42,837 nucleotides of DNA from Alphaproteobacteria bacterium. GTDB lineage: Bacteria; Pseudomonadota; Alphaproteobacteria; UBA2966. How positions within the stretch are numbered: position 1 is the first letter of the stretch; the number at the start of each line of letters is the position of its first letter. The notes under the pieces are model-generated. The model made no database searches. It was not told the DNA's origin and saw only the letters and a list, made by a program, of their open reading frames with translations. Where the stretch lies: contig JABILA010000001.1 in NCBI GenBank assembly GCA_018654745.1, positions 1 through 42,837 on the forward strand, given 5' to 3'. Of this stretch, positions 42,801 to 42,837 are shown piece after piece. A program made the translations under genes and the position numbers.

Positions 42801-42837
42801 ATGGATGAGAATAACGTTGTTGAACTTGCCGGTCGAG
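42801..42837 (+). CDS. IS256-family transposase, first 12 codons
   Basis: The frame begins MDENNVVELAGR and runs off the window. This start closely resembles IS256-family (mutator-type) transposases, which often open with an NVVELAGR-like motif followed by a DPLTELLR-like stretch. GGAG lies ten bases upstream but within a hairpin arm. Confidence 0.65.
   Translation, partial: MDENNVVELAGR

Larger units (their letters stand above)
42740..42837 (+). mobile_element. IS256-like element, left part (continues beyond window)
   Basis: The start of an IS256-type transposase gene and its upstream hairpin mark the left part of an insertion sequence. The exact left terminus cannot be fixed without the right end; 42740 is only the outer base of the hairpin. 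Confidence 0.5.

Overview
The window reads as a chromosomal segment of a free-living, probably marine alphaproteobacterium of moderate GC content. The signs are PAS_7-type sensor kinases, TRAP and TAXI uptake systems, class III adenylate cyclases with TolB-like/TPR tails, NnrU and EttA. No rRNA, tRNA, CRISPR array or prophage was seen. Transposon sequence lies at both edges: the right end of an IS481-like element at 1-139 and the start of an IS256-like element near 42740-42837.

Layout. 1-1509: IS end, then a MarR-led operon of two small membrane proteins with a clear operator; the last gene is cut by the IS. 1623-4455: membrane PAS histidine kinase facing a xanthine/uracil-type permease. 4678-12439: adenylate cyclase with TPRs, cupin thiol-dioxygenase-like protein, secreted caspase-like peptidase, SpoIIAA-like protein, GNAT, solute-binding-like protein and a Kef-type antiporter. 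12478-17337: TetR-NnrU operon divergent from an NAD(P)-binding protein across three operator copies; an MFS exporter behind a leader-peptide/terminator element; a GST; a class II amidotransferase. 17716-23233: two PAS kinases, the second forming a two-gene unit with a receiver-adenylate cyclase. 23700-27213: SAM methyltransferase, double CDGSH-glutamate-synthase fusion and PhyH-type dioxygenase on one strand, a possible small-molecule pathway. 27279-32668: membrane PAS-adenylate cyclase, a frameshifted cyclase remnant, a quinone oxidoreductase and a dCache-like kinase. 32808-39739: lone TAXI receptor, Sel1 protein, then two divergent isocitrate-lyase/PEP-mutase paralogues with a DctPQM TRAP operon. 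39947-end: EttA, an AbiU2/HEPN-like protein and the IS256 element.

Functional themes. Signalling is heavy: four histidine kinases, three intact class III cyclases, one dead cyclase, and one perfect CRP-consensus site. The TRAP operon with two lyases looks like uptake and cleavage of a 2-substituted malate or (methyl)isocitrate-like acid. The most speculative and most interesting block is 23700-27213. Its methyltransferase matches the size and general layout of the DsyB (DMSP synthesis) type, and its neighbour is a candidate oxidative enzyme; this is inference and needs a sequence search.
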